Positions 18,002 to 27,505 are shown, counted from the first letter of the stretch. The stretch is DNA of 64,000 nt from Blattabacterium cuenoti (GCF_014251575.1 NZ_CP059191.1:62001-126000); one strand, 5' to 3'. The notes: generated by a model from the letters alone, not told the origin. Made by a program: numbers and translations.

Positions 18002-19744
18002 TCAATTAATAAGAATATCCCCCTTGGGATACCTGTAATAATAATGAGAACTAATTTTATTTCTTTTTAAGAATCCAATCATTACATTGAATACACCTAT
18101 TCTTCCTAATAACATTAAACATATTAAAACCAATTTACTTCCATTTGATAAACTAGAAGTAATTCCTAAAGATAAACCTGCCGTAGAAAAAGCAGAAAAA
18201 ACTTCAAAAGAAATAGATAAAAGATCTTTTTTAGGATCCAAAAAAATGATAATTAAAATACTCATGTATATTACAATTAATGATAACATAATAATTGAAA
18301 AAGCTAAACGAATAGATTCTGAAGATATTTCTTTTCTTTGTATCTCTAGTCTATTTTTTCCTCTAGATAAAGAAATAATATTCATTAAAGCCAATGCAAA
18401 AGTGCTTGTCTTAATTCCACCACCAGTAGAAGCTGGAGAAGCCCCTATCCACATTAATAAAATAGTGAATAAAATAGTTACTGGAGCTAAACTATTCATG
18501 TTTATAACATGAAACCCCGCTGTTCTAGATGTTGCAGAAGAAAAAAACGAAGCAATCCATTTTCCATAAAAAGAATAATGTTCTGAAAGAGAAGAATGAT
18601 ATTCACTGATATAATAAAAAATAGTTCCAAAAGAAAGTAAAAAAAAAGTTGTTATTACAACAATTTGTGTATTTAAAGTCACTACATGTGCAGGATAATG
18701 AAAATATTCATCTTTAAAAATTCTATAAAAATATTTTTTTATAGTTAACCATATATATGTAAAAAAATTAAATAAAATATTGAAACCTATTCCGCCCAAT
18801 ATCAATAAAAAAGCGATGATTAATTGGAATAAATAATTAAATCTTACAGATTGTGAATATAGTCCTTGACTCAGAGTAGAGAACCCACTATTACAAAAAG
18901 CAGATATAGAATGAAAAATAGAGAAAAATAGAGGATTATCAGATGTATTTTTATCCTTAATGGATAAATAAATGAATAAAGTACCTATAGATTCTACTGT
19001 TAGAGTGAACATTACTACTTTAACTGCTAAACTAAGAACGTTACTTGTGGTTTTTATATTTAAAAAATTACTAACAAAAATAGCTTCTTTAAAAGAAAAC
19101 CCATCTCTAAAAAAATAACTAAAAAAAGAAGTTATAGTTAAAATTCCTAAACCACCCAGTTCAACTAAAATAAGTATGATCACTTTTCCTAAATAAGTAA
19201 AATCTTTAGCTGTGTCTAAGACAACTAATCCTGTTACGCATACCGCGCTGGTAGAAGTAAATAAAGCATCTATAAATGATATTTTTTTGACTGTAGATGA
19301 TGGAAGCATTAATAAAAAAGATCCTAATAAAGATAAAAAGACAAAACTTATAATAAATATAAAAGCGGGATTATGTATTTTTACGTATACTATTCGCATA
19401 AAATAAGTAACACGAATAAGTATATATAAAATCAAACTAATCAATAAAGATATTTTTATATCATCTGTAATTTTTCCTTTATTATATAGGAATATTTTTC
19501 CAAAAGAAAAAATAAGAAAAACTATTAATACAAAAAAAGATAGAGAAATCATGGATTTATAATCTCTTTTTGAGTTGTGATCAAAAAGAATAAAAATGTG
19601 TAAAATGCTTATACTTAATACTATTCCTATAATGATTTCTGCGTTGAAAAATAGGAAAGTTTTCCACCCTAAAGAAAAAATTATATAAATAAATATAATT
19701 GGAGTTGCAATTTCTAAAAAATTTCGGAATCTAATTTGAGTCAT
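18002..19744 (-). CDS. trkH: TrkH/KtrB-type potassium transporter
   Basis: A polytopic protein of 580 residues forming the K+ translocation pore. Pore-loop filters typical of the family are visible: FTSTSAVCVTGL, SAFCNSGFSTL, SSATSRTAGFHVI and FSAFSTAGLSLG, one per pseudo-repeat. Four additional hydrophobic segments precede the first repeat. The gene ends just before trkA on the same strand, so channel and gating subunit are made together. hemC ends seven bases upstream of this gene's start. Confidence 0.92.
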   Translation of the reverse strand: MTQIRFRNFLEIATPIIFIYIIFSLGWKTFLFFNAEIIIGIVLSISILHIFILFDHNSKRDYKSMISLSFFVLIVFLIFSFGKIFLYNKGKITDDIKISLLISLILYILIRVTYFMRIVYVKIHNPAFIFIISFVFLSLLGSFLLMLPSSTVKKISFIDALFTSTSAVCVTGLVVLDTAKDFTYLGKVIILILVELGGLGILTITSFFSYFFRDGFSFKEAIFVSNFLNIKTTSNVLSLAVKVVMFTLTVESIGTLFIYLSIKDKNTSDNPLFFSIFHSISAFCNSGFSTLSQGLYSQSVRFNYLFQLIIAFLLILGGIGFNILFNFFTYIWLTIKKYFYRIFKDEYFHYPAHVVTLNTQIVVITTFFLLSFGTIFYYISEYHSSLSEHYSFYGKWIASFFSSATSRTAGFHVINMNSLAPVTILFTILLMWIGASPASTGGGIKTSTFALALMNIISLSRGKNRLEIQRKEISSESIRLAFSIIMLSLIVIYMSILIIIFLDPKKDLLSISFEVFSAFSTAGLSLGITSSLSNGSKLVLICLMLLGRIGVFNVMIGFLKRNKISSHYYYRYPKGDILIN

Positions 19745-19750
19745 GATTTT

Positions 19751-20679
19751 TTATGAAATATTTTTTTTTATTTTTTCTAATATTTCTCTTCCTCCTTCTT
19801 TTAAAATTTCTTCAGAACATTGAAATCCAATCAGATCATAATTAGTACCTATCTTAGTTTTTTTGATTTTATGCATTCCATCTAAACTGAGCAATATTCC
19901 AGTAAAATAAATAATTTTGTTTTTGATGATGGCGTGAGCTCCTATAGGACTTATGCATCCCCCTCCTAAAGTTTTTAGGAATTGACGTTCTATATTTGCA
20001 GATAATCTAGTTTTTTGATCATCTAATTTTTTAATTAGACAATTAATATTTTCATTATTTTCAAGAGTAGAAACGACGATGACTCCTTGTTCTGGAGAAG
20101 GGATCATCCAATCTAAAACTTCACAATTAAAACATTTAAAATTATTTAATATTCCTAAACGTTCTACCCCTATTTTAGCAAAAATAGTACCTTTCCAAGG
20201 ATTCTTTTGTAGTTTATTCAATCTAGTATTTATATTTCCTCTTAAATTAATCAATACATGGTGTGGATAACGATTCTTCCAAAAGGCACCTATTCTAATA
20301 CTTCCAGTAGCTATCACTGCATGAACTTTTGGATCGTATAAAAAATCATTTTCCCCTTTATACACTAGTGAATCAAAAAAACTTCCTCTTTTTAAATAAG
20401 CAGATAATACAATCCCTTTTGGAAAGTTGATAGGAACATCCTTTAAAGAGTGAACAGCCATATCTATTTCCCCTGAAAGCATAATATTAGTTTTTTTTTT
20501 GTAAAAATTCCTACATTTTTTAATGTATGAATAGGAACATTTTGAATTAAATCACCTTCAGATTTTATTTGAAATAAGTGAGAAAGATAACCTTCTTTAT
20601 TAAGTAATTTTTGGACTTTTTTTGCTTGAAAAACAGCTATAGGACTGTTTCGTGTACCAATTCTAATAATCTTTTTCAA
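19751..20679 (-). CDS. hemC: Porphobilinogen deaminase, frameshifted in a run of ten A
   Basis: HemC joins four porphobilinogens into hydroxymethylbilane for haem synthesis. The gene lies in two frames. The first (20679 down) reads MKKIIRIGTRNSPIAVFQAK and VGIFTKKK, then would stop at 20464. The second carries MLSGEIDMAVHSLKDVP, the dipyrromethane-binding Cys region (FLKTLGGGCISPIGAHA) and the end. The frames join at the A run on the minus strand (20491-20500). With eleven A instead of ten the join reads FTKKKTNIMLSGEID, exactly the family spacing, giving 309 residues. All catalytic blocks are kept, so only this one base breaks it. Possible rescue by RNA polymerase slippage is inference. Confidence 0.9.
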
Positions 20680-20729
20680 AAAAATTATGGATTTTAAATC
20701 ATTGTTATACTATATAAAATTTAACAACT

Positions 20730-21365
20730 TTATAAATAAAAAGGGATAAATTTTTCAATATCATCGAATTCTCTATCACAAAATTTAACGTAAGAAATGA
20801 AAGACATGTCCATTGCAGATGGATAAACTTTAATAAAAAATCTATTATTAGAAAATATTTTTTGATCTATAAAATCAATATCTCCTATGAAATAGACTTT
20901 TTCATTTTTCATTAAGCATGTAAAAAAATTATCATAAATTTTTTTTTTAAAAATAGAACTCAATCTTTTTTTTGATTTATTGAATAATGAAGTATAAAAT
21001 AAGTCAGATTTAGCATGTATCATTGGAATCAAAAATCCACTTTTTATATTTATTTTTTGACTCAGAATAGTTAAAGTATCCAAAGATAATAAAGGAATTC
21101 CTAGCGAAAAACATAATCCTTTGGCAGCTGATAACCCGATTCTTAAAGAAGTATACGATCCTGGTCCTTTACTGACACAAACAGATTTTAAATCTTTAAG
21201 ACGTATTTTAGAAATTTCTGTAGCATATTGTATGAATGTATGTAATTTATCTGAATGAAAAGGTTGTTTAGAACACTCTTCTACAGAAATTAGACATATT
21301 CCATTTTTAGCAATACTTACCGAACAATTTTTAGTAGAAGTTTCTAAATTTAGAATTAAAGACAT
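20730..21365 (-). CDS. tsaB: tRNA N6-threonylcarbamoyladenosine complex subunit TsaB
   Basis: An ASKHA-fold protein of 211 residues, partner of TsaD in making t6A37 in tRNAs that read ANN codons. Family blocks: ILNLETSTKNCSVSIAKNG at the N-terminus, FHSDKLHTFI, and VCVSKGPGSYTSLRIGLSAAKGLC. The C-terminal part is less conserved, as usual for TsaB, and a little shorter than in free-living relatives. It is divergent from nadE, with 31 bases between the starts. Confidence 0.9.
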   Translation of the reverse strand: MSLILNLETSTKNCSVSIAKNGICLISVEECSKQPFHSDKLHTFIQYATEISKIRLKDLKSVCVSKGPGSYTSLRIGLSAAKGLCFSLGIPLLSLDTLTILSQKINIKSGFLIPMIHAKSDLFYTSLFNKSKKRLSSIFKKKIYDNFFTCLMKNEKVYFIGDIDFIDQKIFSNNRFFIKVYPSAMDMSFISYVKFCDREFDDIEKFIPFYL

Positions 21366-21396
21366 ATAAATTTTAAAATTTTATTTTCTAAAAATT

Positions 21397-22172
21397 ATGA
21401 AAACAAAAAAGATAATCAAATATATTGTATCCTGGTTAAAAGAATATATTCATAAATCTAAATCAAATGGTTTTATAATTGGAATATCTGGAGGAATAGA
21501 TTCTTCTGTTACTTCTTTTTTAGCATCCATGACAAAATTTCCTACAATAATACTAGAAATGCCTATTTTAGAAAAGAAAAAAAATTTTTTGTCAGAAAAA
21601 CATGCAAAATTTTTGACTGAAAAATTTCCAAACGTTTGTTATCTAAAAAAAGATTTATCGATTTTATTCACTTCTTTTTGTCATGTTATCAATGATAAAA
21701 ATAAAAAATATTCTCTGGCATTAGCTAATGTTCAATCTCGTATTAGAATGTTGACTTTATACTATTACGCTAATATGAAAAATTATCTTGTTGTTGGAAC
21801 TGGAAATAAGGTAGAAGATTTTGGTGTAGGTTTTTTTACAAAATATGGGGATGGAGGAGTTGATTTACATCCCATAGCAGATTTGAAAAAAAGTGAAATT
21901 TGTATGATTGCCAGAGAATTAAATATTGCAAATGAAATTCAAAAAGCAAAACCAACAGATGGACTTTGGGAAGATCAACGATCGGATGAAGACCAATTAG
22001 GAGCTACTTATGAAGAGTTAGAATGGGCTATGGAAATGAAAAAAAAAAAAATTATAATTTTTTAAAAAAAAAAGAATACGAAATTTTCAAAAAATATCAA
22101 ATCTTAAATCAGAAAAATAAGCATAAAATGATACTCGTTCCTGTTTGCAAAATTCCTTCCTATTTAAAATAA
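21397..22172 (+). CDS. nadE: NAD+ synthetase, frameshifted in a run of thirteen A
   Basis: NadE amidates deamido-NAD to NAD. The N-type ATP pyrophosphatase loop SGGIDSS is near residue 31, followed by NVQSRIRM, GTGNKVEDFGVGFFTKYGDGG and KPTDGLWEDQRSDEDQLGA. The read frame stops at 22063-22065 after MKMK-type lysines, too early. In the next frame the missing C-terminus is present: EYEIFKKYQILNQKNKHKM and PVCKIPSYLK, ending at 22170-22172. The junction is the A run at 22039-22051; fourteen A would give 258 residues of normal length. Ammonia-dependent form: no glutaminase domain is fused. Confidence 0.9.
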
Positions 22173-22225
22173 ATCATATCAAGAAAAATATGATAGAATA
22201 ACCATACAGAATCCTTTTCGTAACT

Positions 22226-22939
22226 TTGTCCCCCTATGGATTAAGTTCATTTTATGATGGAAGAAAAAGAGAAAAAAATTTTAAAAAAAAAAACACTAAT
22301 AAAAACCATATTTTGAATTATTCAATCAATCATGAAAGTTCTTCACAAAAACAGGCTTTTTTGATGAGTGATGAAGAAAAAATTGAAAAAATAGAAAAAC
22401 ATTTTTTTCAGATTATGAAAATATTAGGTTTAGATATGAGTGACGACAGTTTACGCCGAACACCAAAACGTGTAGCAAAAATGTTTATTCAAGAAATATT
22501 TAGCGGTCTTAATCCAAAAAACACTCCTAGTCCTTCTATTTTTGAAAATAAATATAAGTATAATCAAATGTTGATCGAAAAAAATATAACAGTTTATTCC
22601 ACTTGTGAACATCATTTTCTTCCTATTGTAGGAAAAGCTCATGTTGGTTATATTTCTAATGGAAAGGTGGTAGGGCTTTCTAAAATTAATAGAATCGTGA
22701 ATTTTTATGCAAAAAGACCACAAGTTCAAGAACGTTTGACCATGCAAATTGTTGAATCTTTACAAAAAATGTTAGAGACACAAGATGTAGCATGTGTGAT
22801 AGAAGCAAAACACTTATGCGTAAACTCTCGTGGAATTAGAGATATAGATAGTAGCACTGTGACAACTGAACTAGTAGGATCCTTCAAAAAAAATTCAGTA
22901 ATTCGAAGAGAATTTCTGCACCACATTGGAATTTCTTAA
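22226..22939 (+). CDS. folE: GTP cyclohydrolase I, start codon uncertain
   Basis: First step of tetrahydrofolate synthesis. Zinc and active-site blocks are intact: TVYSTCEHHFLPIVGKAHVGY, GLSKINRIV, RPQVQERLT and VIEAKHLCVNSRGIRD. The start is unclear. A TTG at 22226 begins the in-frame stretch; the first in-frame ATG is at 22364, directly at MSDEEKIEKIEK, giving 191 residues. A tandem ATG at 22254/22257 gives MMEEKEKKILKKK but is one base out of frame, and would join if the A run at 22283-22293 had twelve rather than eleven A. Its stop region overlaps the maximal cysS frame. Confidence 0.9.
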   Translation: MSPYGLSSFYDGRKREKNFKKKNTNKNHILNYSINHESSSQKQAFLMSDEEKIEKIEKHFFQIMKILGLDMSDDSLRRTPKRVAKMFIQEIFSGLNPKNTPSPSIFENKYKYNQMLIEKNITVYSTCEHHFLPIVGKAHVGYISNGKVVGLSKINRIVNFYAKRPQVQERLTMQIVESLQKMLETQDVACVIEAKHLCVNSRGIRDIDSSTVTTELVGSFKKNSVIRREFLHHIGIS

Positions 22940-22949
22940 AGAAAAAGAT

Positions 22950-24422
22950 ATGGAAGAAATAAATTATATGCAAAATAATTTAAAAATATATAATTCCTTA
23001 ACAGGAAAAAAAGAATTATTTAAGCCTATTCATGAAAAATATGTAGGAATTTATGTTTGTGGTCCTACAGTTTACAATCACTTGCATTTGGGTAATTGTC
23101 GTACGTTTATATCATTTGATATTGTTTTTCGTTACTTAAAACATTTAGGTTATAAAGTTCGTTATGTTAGAAATATTACTGATGTTGGACATTTAGAAAA
23201 TGAAGAAAACGATTTAGAAGATAAAATTTCTAAAAAATCTCGCATAGAAGGACTTGAACCTATGGAAATAGTTCAAAAATATACTCTTTCTTTTCATAAT
23301 TTATTAAGTCTTTTAAATGTTCAGCCTCCAAACATAGAACCTACAGCAACGGGCCATATCATAGAACAAATAGATATGATTCAAAAATTAATTAAAAAAA
23401 ATTTAGCATATGAAATAAATGGTTCTGTTTATTTTAATTTAAAAGAATATAAAAAGTTATATTCTTACGGAATTCTTAGCAAAAACAAAATCGACAAACT
23501 TTTTAATCAAAAATTAAATTTTTCAGAAGAAAAAGATAGTTTACAAGATTTTTCTCTTTGGAAAAAAGCTCATCCTAGTCATATTATGAGTTGGAATTCT
23601 CCATGGGGAAAAGGATTTCCTGGTTGGCATATAGAATGTACTGCTATGAGCACAAAATATTTGGGAGAAACTTTTGATATTCATGGAGGAGGGATAGATC
23701 TCAAATTTCCTCATCATGAATGTGAATTAGCACAAGCTACAGGTGTTTATAACAAAAATTGTCTTGCACATTATTGGATGCATACCAATATGTTAACTTT
23801 AAATGGGAAAAAAATGAGTAAATCCACAGGAAATATTTTGGAATTAAAAGATATAATTCACAATAAATTTTGTCAAAAACCTTTTTCACCTAGCATTATC
23901 AGATTTTTCATTTTGCAATCCCACTACAGAAGCGTTATGGATTTTTCAAATCAAGGACTCATTAATGCAAAAAAAGGATATTCTAGAATCATGAAATCTG
24001 TAAAAATATTAAAAAAATTACATCCAAAAACATCAACAAAAAATCATCATATTTTTAATGTATTCCATTGGATTCAATGTTGTTATAAAGCTATTAATGA
24101 CGATTTTAATATTCCTCTATTAATTTCTCATTTATTTAAAGCTACTCATGTTATTAATTCTTTTTCTATGAATGATATAGAAAAATCTCATGTAAATTTA
24201 TTGAAAAAATACATGATTTATTTTGTTTTCGATATTCTTGGTTTTCAAGAAGAACAAGAAACAGAAAAAAATCCTTCTGAAGAAAAATTGAAAATACTTA
24301 TCGAGAGATTAATCAAATTTCGTACCGAAGCAAGAAAACAAAAAAACTGGATCCTGTCTGATAGAATTCGAGAAGAACTATCCAATATAGGAATTCCATT
24401 TCATGATGAAAAATTATTTTAA
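22950..24422 (+). CDS. cysS: Cysteinyl-tRNA synthetase
   Basis: Class I synthetase of about 490 residues. The zinc/HIGH region reads YVCGPTVYNHLHLGNCRTF, the second zinc ligands are in WHIECTAMS and GGGIDLKFPHHECELAQ, and KMSKS is present (LNGKKMSKSTGN). ATG 22950 is chosen because it follows the folE stop by ten bases; a TTG at 22926 inside folE is unlikely. The 3' end overlaps the convergent cystathionine synthase/lyase gene by nine bases. Confidence 0.94.
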   Translation: MEEINYMQNNLKIYNSLTGKKELFKPIHEKYVGIYVCGPTVYNHLHLGNCRTFISFDIVFRYLKHLGYKVRYVRNITDVGHLENEENDLEDKISKKSRIEGLEPMEIVQKYTLSFHNLLSLLNVQPPNIEPTATGHIIEQIDMIQKLIKKNLAYEINGSVYFNLKEYKKLYSYGILSKNKIDKLFNQKLNFSEEKDSLQDFSLWKKAHPSHIMSWNSPWGKGFPGWHIECTAMSTKYLGETFDIHGGGIDLKFPHHECELAQATGVYNKNCLAHYWMHTNMLTLNGKKMSKSTGNILELKDIIHNKFCQKPFSPSIIRFFILQSHYRSVMDFSNQGLINAKKGYSRIMKSVKILKKLHPKTSTKNHHIFNVFHWIQCCYKAINDDFNIPLLISHLFKATHVINSFSMNDIEKSHVNLLKKYMIYFVFDILGFQEEQETEKNPSEEKLKILIERLIKFRTEARKQKNWILSDRIREELSNIGIPFHDEKLF

Positions 24423-25559
24423 GGCTTGGTCTATATCTTCTATGAGATCTTCTACGTTTTCTATTCCTAGAGATAAACGAATAAGAGAATCCTGTATTCC
24501 AGAATTCCTTCTAACATCCAAAGGAGTAGATTTATGAGTCATAGTGGCTGGATGGCAAATTAAACTTTTTGTTCCTCCTAAGCTTTCTGCTAGCTTAAAC
24601 AGCTTAGTCGATGTTACAATTTTTTTTGCTGATTCTATTGTATCTTTCTTAAGGCTAAAAGAAACAACCCCTCCAAAATACCGTTGTTGTTTAACTGCTA
24701 TCAAATGATTTTTATGACATTGTAATCCAGGATAATAAACCTTATCAATACAGTAATCTTTTTTCTTTTCTAAAAAAGAAGCAACTTTAAATGCATTTTT
24801 AGATTGTTTTTGAACACGTAAATACAAAGTTTGACTACCTCTTATTGTTAACCAACAATCAATAGGAGATAAAACTCCTCCGGTTGCATTCTGAATGTAT
24901 TTCAATTTTTCATATAAATCCGGATCTTTTACTGTAATTAATCCAGCTAACACATCTGAATGTCCTGCTAAATATTTTGTAGCACTGTGAATGATTATAT
25001 CTGCACCTAATTTGATAGGATTTTGAATAGCAGGAGAAGCAAAAGTATTGTCTACTACAACCAGTAGTTTTGGATTTTTCTTTTTTGATTCTTTACTAAT
25101 GTATTCTATATCAGATATCTTTAAAGTAGGATTTGTAGGACTTTCCAACCAAAACAATTTTGTATTATTAGAAACAACTGATATAGCTTTTTCTGCATTA
25201 GTCGTATCTACAAACTTAGTAATAAGTCCTAATTTTTTATACAAATTCAATAAACGAAAAGTTCCCCCATAAATATCATTTACAGCTATTATTTCATCTC
25301 CACATTCTAATAATTTTAAAACAGCATCGACAGATGCTAATCCTGAAGAAAACGCTAAACTACCATAACCATATTCCAAATCAGTGATTAAACGTTCCAG
25401 AATTTTTCTTGTAGGATTATTTGTTCTTGTGTAATCAAATCCTTTATGAACTCCAGGAGATTCCTGTACATAAGTTGATGTTTGATATATTGGTGTAGAA
25501 ATAGAACCAGTAAGAGGATCTGATAATATGTTCTGAATGAGCTTTGTTTCTTCCTTCAT
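24414..25559 (-). CDS. Cystathionine gamma-synthase/lyase family PLP enzyme
   Basis: A PLP-dependent transsulfuration enzyme of 381 residues. The PLP Lys is in IIHSATKYLAGHSDVLAG (around residue 195), with the upstream phosphate-binding FSSGLASVDAVL and aspartate in VVVDNTFASP. The family includes MetB, MetC, cystathionine gamma-lyase and O-acylhomoserine sulfhydrylase, which sequence alone does not separate well. I favour a MetB/CGL type from its similarity to gamma-family members (YTRTNNPTRKILE). It would link cysteine, homocysteine and methionine metabolism. No other sulfur gene is adjacent. Confidence 0.88.
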   Translation of the reverse strand: MKEETKLIQNILSDPLTGSISTPIYQTSTYVQESPGVHKGFDYTRTNNPTRKILERLITDLEYGYGSLAFSSGLASVDAVLKLLECGDEIIAVNDIYGGTFRLLNLYKKLGLITKFVDTTNAEKAISVVSNNTKLFWLESPTNPTLKISDIEYISKESKKKNPKLLVVVDNTFASPAIQNPIKLGADIIIHSATKYLAGHSDVLAGLITVKDPDLYEKLKYIQNATGGVLSPIDCWLTIRGSQTLYLRVQKQSKNAFKVASFLEKKKDYCIDKVYYPGLQCHKNHLIAVKQQRYFGGVVSFSLKKDTIESAKKIVTSTKLFKLAESLGGTKSLICHPATMTHKSTPLDVRRNSGIQDSLIRLSLGIENVEDLIEDIDQALK

Positions 25560-25667
25560 TGTAAAATTTCATAAAAATATTGTATGCAAATGTACTCAAA
25601 AAATGAAAATATAATTTTTCGAAAAAATTATTTTGAAAAAAAACAATACTTTTTTTTGGAAAAAATA

Positions 25668-25675
25668 TAAATTTG
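25668..25675 (+). promoter_or_regulatory. Candidate -7 promoter element before the atp operon
   Basis: TAAATTTG fits TAnnTTTG and lies 25 bases before atpB in the divergent spacer of about 140 bases. No convincing -33 element is found at the consensus distance. Weak call in AT-rich DNA. Confidence 0.28.
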
Positions 25676-25700
25676 TTTTCTGTTTTTTGATTCTTAATAA

Positions 25701-26762
25701 ATGATTTCAAAAAATTTGTTATTCTTGTTTTTGCCTTTTCTTTTTCTTTTATCTTCTGATGTTGAAATTCGAAAAAGCAAAAGTCAGGAGGACAATAAAA
25801 TGGATATAGCTAATACGATTTTTGAGCATGTTAGTGATTCTCATGAATGGCGCATTGCAGGTTCTCATAATAATGGAATTGTTTTATCCTTGCCTGTTAT
25901 CTTGTGGAATAATGGATTAGAAATTTTTTCTTCATCTAAATTATTATGTGGAAAAGTGGTTCAAGGAAAGCATGGATATTATAAAATGTTTCAGGGGAAA
26001 ATATATAGTACTAATTCAATTGGAAGATTTCATTTAGATCCAAAAGGAATTCCAATCAATGAGAAACCTTGGGATTTTTCTATTACAAAAAATGTGGTTG
26101 CTCTTTTGATTTCTTTTTTTTTATTATGTTACCTTTTTATTCGAATGAAACAGAGTTACAAAAATTATCAAACCAAATGGAATTTGGGGATTTTTTTAGA
26201 ATTTTTGATTTTGTTTATACGTGATGAAATAGTGATTCCTAATATTGGAGAAAAAAAATACAAAACTTATCTACCTTTTTTGTTAACATCCTTTTTCTTT
26301 ATATTATCTAATAATTTGATGGGTCTTATTCCAGGATTTCCAAACGTTACTGGAAACATAAATATCACATTTGTTTTGGCTATAACTACATTTATCATTA
26401 CCAATATAAATGCAAGTAAAAGTTATTGGAAACATACTTTTTGGATGAAAGGGGTTCCAACAGGAATTAGATTTTTATTAGCTCCTATAGAGTTTATTGG
26501 AATTTTTGTTAGACCATTAACTTTGTGTATTCGTTTATTTGCTAATATAACTGCTGGACACATAATTATTTTAAGTTTTATTTGTCTTATTTTTGTTTTT
26601 AAAAATTTTTTTATAGCTGGTTTTTCCATAATTTTCGGTTTTTTCATTTCTATGTTGGAAATTATGGTGGCCTTTTTGCAAGCTTTTATTTTTACTACTT
26701 TATCTTCTTTACTTATAGGAATGGCTGTCAAAAATTATGAAAGTGAAACGCATGGATATTAA
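25701..26762 (+). CDS. atpB: ATP synthase F0 subunit a
   Basis: The membrane stator subunit with the proton half-channels, 353 residues. A signal-like N-terminus and a long periplasmic-side extension (to about residue 125) precede the core helices, as in other Bacteroidota. The essential arginine is in the conserved stretch RPLTLCIRLFANITAGHII; C-terminal helices contain FISMLEIMVAFLQAFIFTTL. It is first in the order a-c-b-delta-alpha-gamma. The beta and epsilon genes are not in the window, which fits the split arrangement seen in flavobacteria. Confidence 0.94.
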   Translation: MISKNLLFLFLPFLFLLSSDVEIRKSKSQEDNKMDIANTIFEHVSDSHEWRIAGSHNNGIVLSLPVILWNNGLEIFSSSKLLCGKVVQGKHGYYKMFQGKIYSTNSIGRFHLDPKGIPINEKPWDFSITKNVVALLISFFLLCYLFIRMKQSYKNYQTKWNLGIFLEFLILFIRDEIVIPNIGEKKYKTYLPFLLTSFFFILSNNLMGLIPGFPNVTGNINITFVLAITTFIITNINASKSYWKHTFWMKGVPTGIRFLLAPIEFIGIFVRPLTLCIRLFANITAGHIIILSFICLIFVFKNFFIAGFSIIFGFFISMLEIMVAFLQAFIFTTLSSLLIGMAVKNYESETHGY

Positions 26763-26778
26763 TAAAAATATTAATCAT

Positions 26779-27006
26779 ATGGATATAGATTTAACTTACT
26801 CGGGTTTAGCAGCTTTAGGAGCTGGTATTGCAGTAGTAGGAGCTGGATTGGGAATTGGAAGAATAGGAAGTTCTGCAATGGATGCTATTGCTAGACAACC
26901 TGAAGCTTCAGGAAAAATACAAAATGCAATGATTATTGCAGCTGCACTGATTGAAGGAGCAGCTCTTTTTGGGATAGTCACTACATTGTTAGCTGTATTT
27001 AAATAA
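26779..27006 (+). CDS. atpE: ATP synthase F0 subunit c
   Basis: Two-helix hairpin proteolipid of the rotor ring. The first helix is Gly-rich (AALGAGIAVVGAGLGIGRIG), the loop is ARQPEASGKIQ, and the second helix carries the ion-binding Glu in IIAAALIEGAALFG. The start chosen at 26779 follows the atpB stop by 16 bases and gives 75 residues; in-frame ATGs at 26752 and 26737 overlap atpB and would add 9 or 14 residues, unusual for subunit c. Confidence 0.92.
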   Translation: MDIDLTYSGLAALGAGIAVVGAGLGIGRIGSSAMDAIARQPEASGKIQNAMIIAAALIEGAALFGIVTTLLAVFK

Positions 27007-27016
27007 TTTTTTACCA

Positions 27017-27505
27017 ATGGATCTGGTTACACCTTCTTTTGGATTGATTGTTTGGCATTCTATAATATTTGTAACACTTATATTATTTCTTTCAAAATTT
27101 GCTTGGAAGCCAATCATTAATTTTATTGATCAAAGAGAAGAAAAAATTAGAATGTCTATTGAAAAAGCGGATAAAGTGAAAAATGAATTGAAAAATGTAG
27201 AAAATCAGAAAAACAAAATATTAAAAGAAACTCGTGTGAAAAGAGATATGATTTTGAAAGAAGCTATTCAAATTAGAGAAAAAATCAAATTAAAAGCAAA
27301 AGAGGAAAGTTTGATAGAAAAGAAAAAAATTATAGAAGAAACAAAAAAAAGTATTCAAATAGAAAGAAAGGCAGCTATTTATAAATTAAAAAATCAAATA
27401 GGAGGTATTTCTATCAAAATAGCTGAAAAAATATTAAAAAAAGAGTTGAATCAAACGAATCAACAAGATAAATTAATCAAAGAATTGGTAAATAAATTAC
27501 ATTAA
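27017..27505 (+). CDS. atpF: ATP synthase F0 subunit b
   Basis: One N-terminal membrane helix (LIVWHSIIFVTLILFLSKFAW) followed by the typical motif WKPIINFIDQREEKIRMSIEKAD and a long charged coiled coil that forms the peripheral stalk. 162 residues, normal length. It sits ten bases after atpE and directly abuts atpH. Confidence 0.94.
   Translation: MDLVTPSFGLIVWHSIIFVTLILFLSKFAWKPIINFIDQREEKIRMSIEKADKVKNELKNVENQKNKILKETRVKRDMILKEAIQIREKIKLKAKEESLIEKKKIIEETKKSIQIERKAAIYKLKNQIGGISIKIAEKILKKELNQTNQQDKLIKELVNKLH

Noticed and set aside
18087..18512. 141-codon open frame antisense to trkH
   Set aside because: trkH has all four pore-loop motifs; the reverse frame is a shadow of a hydrophobic gene.
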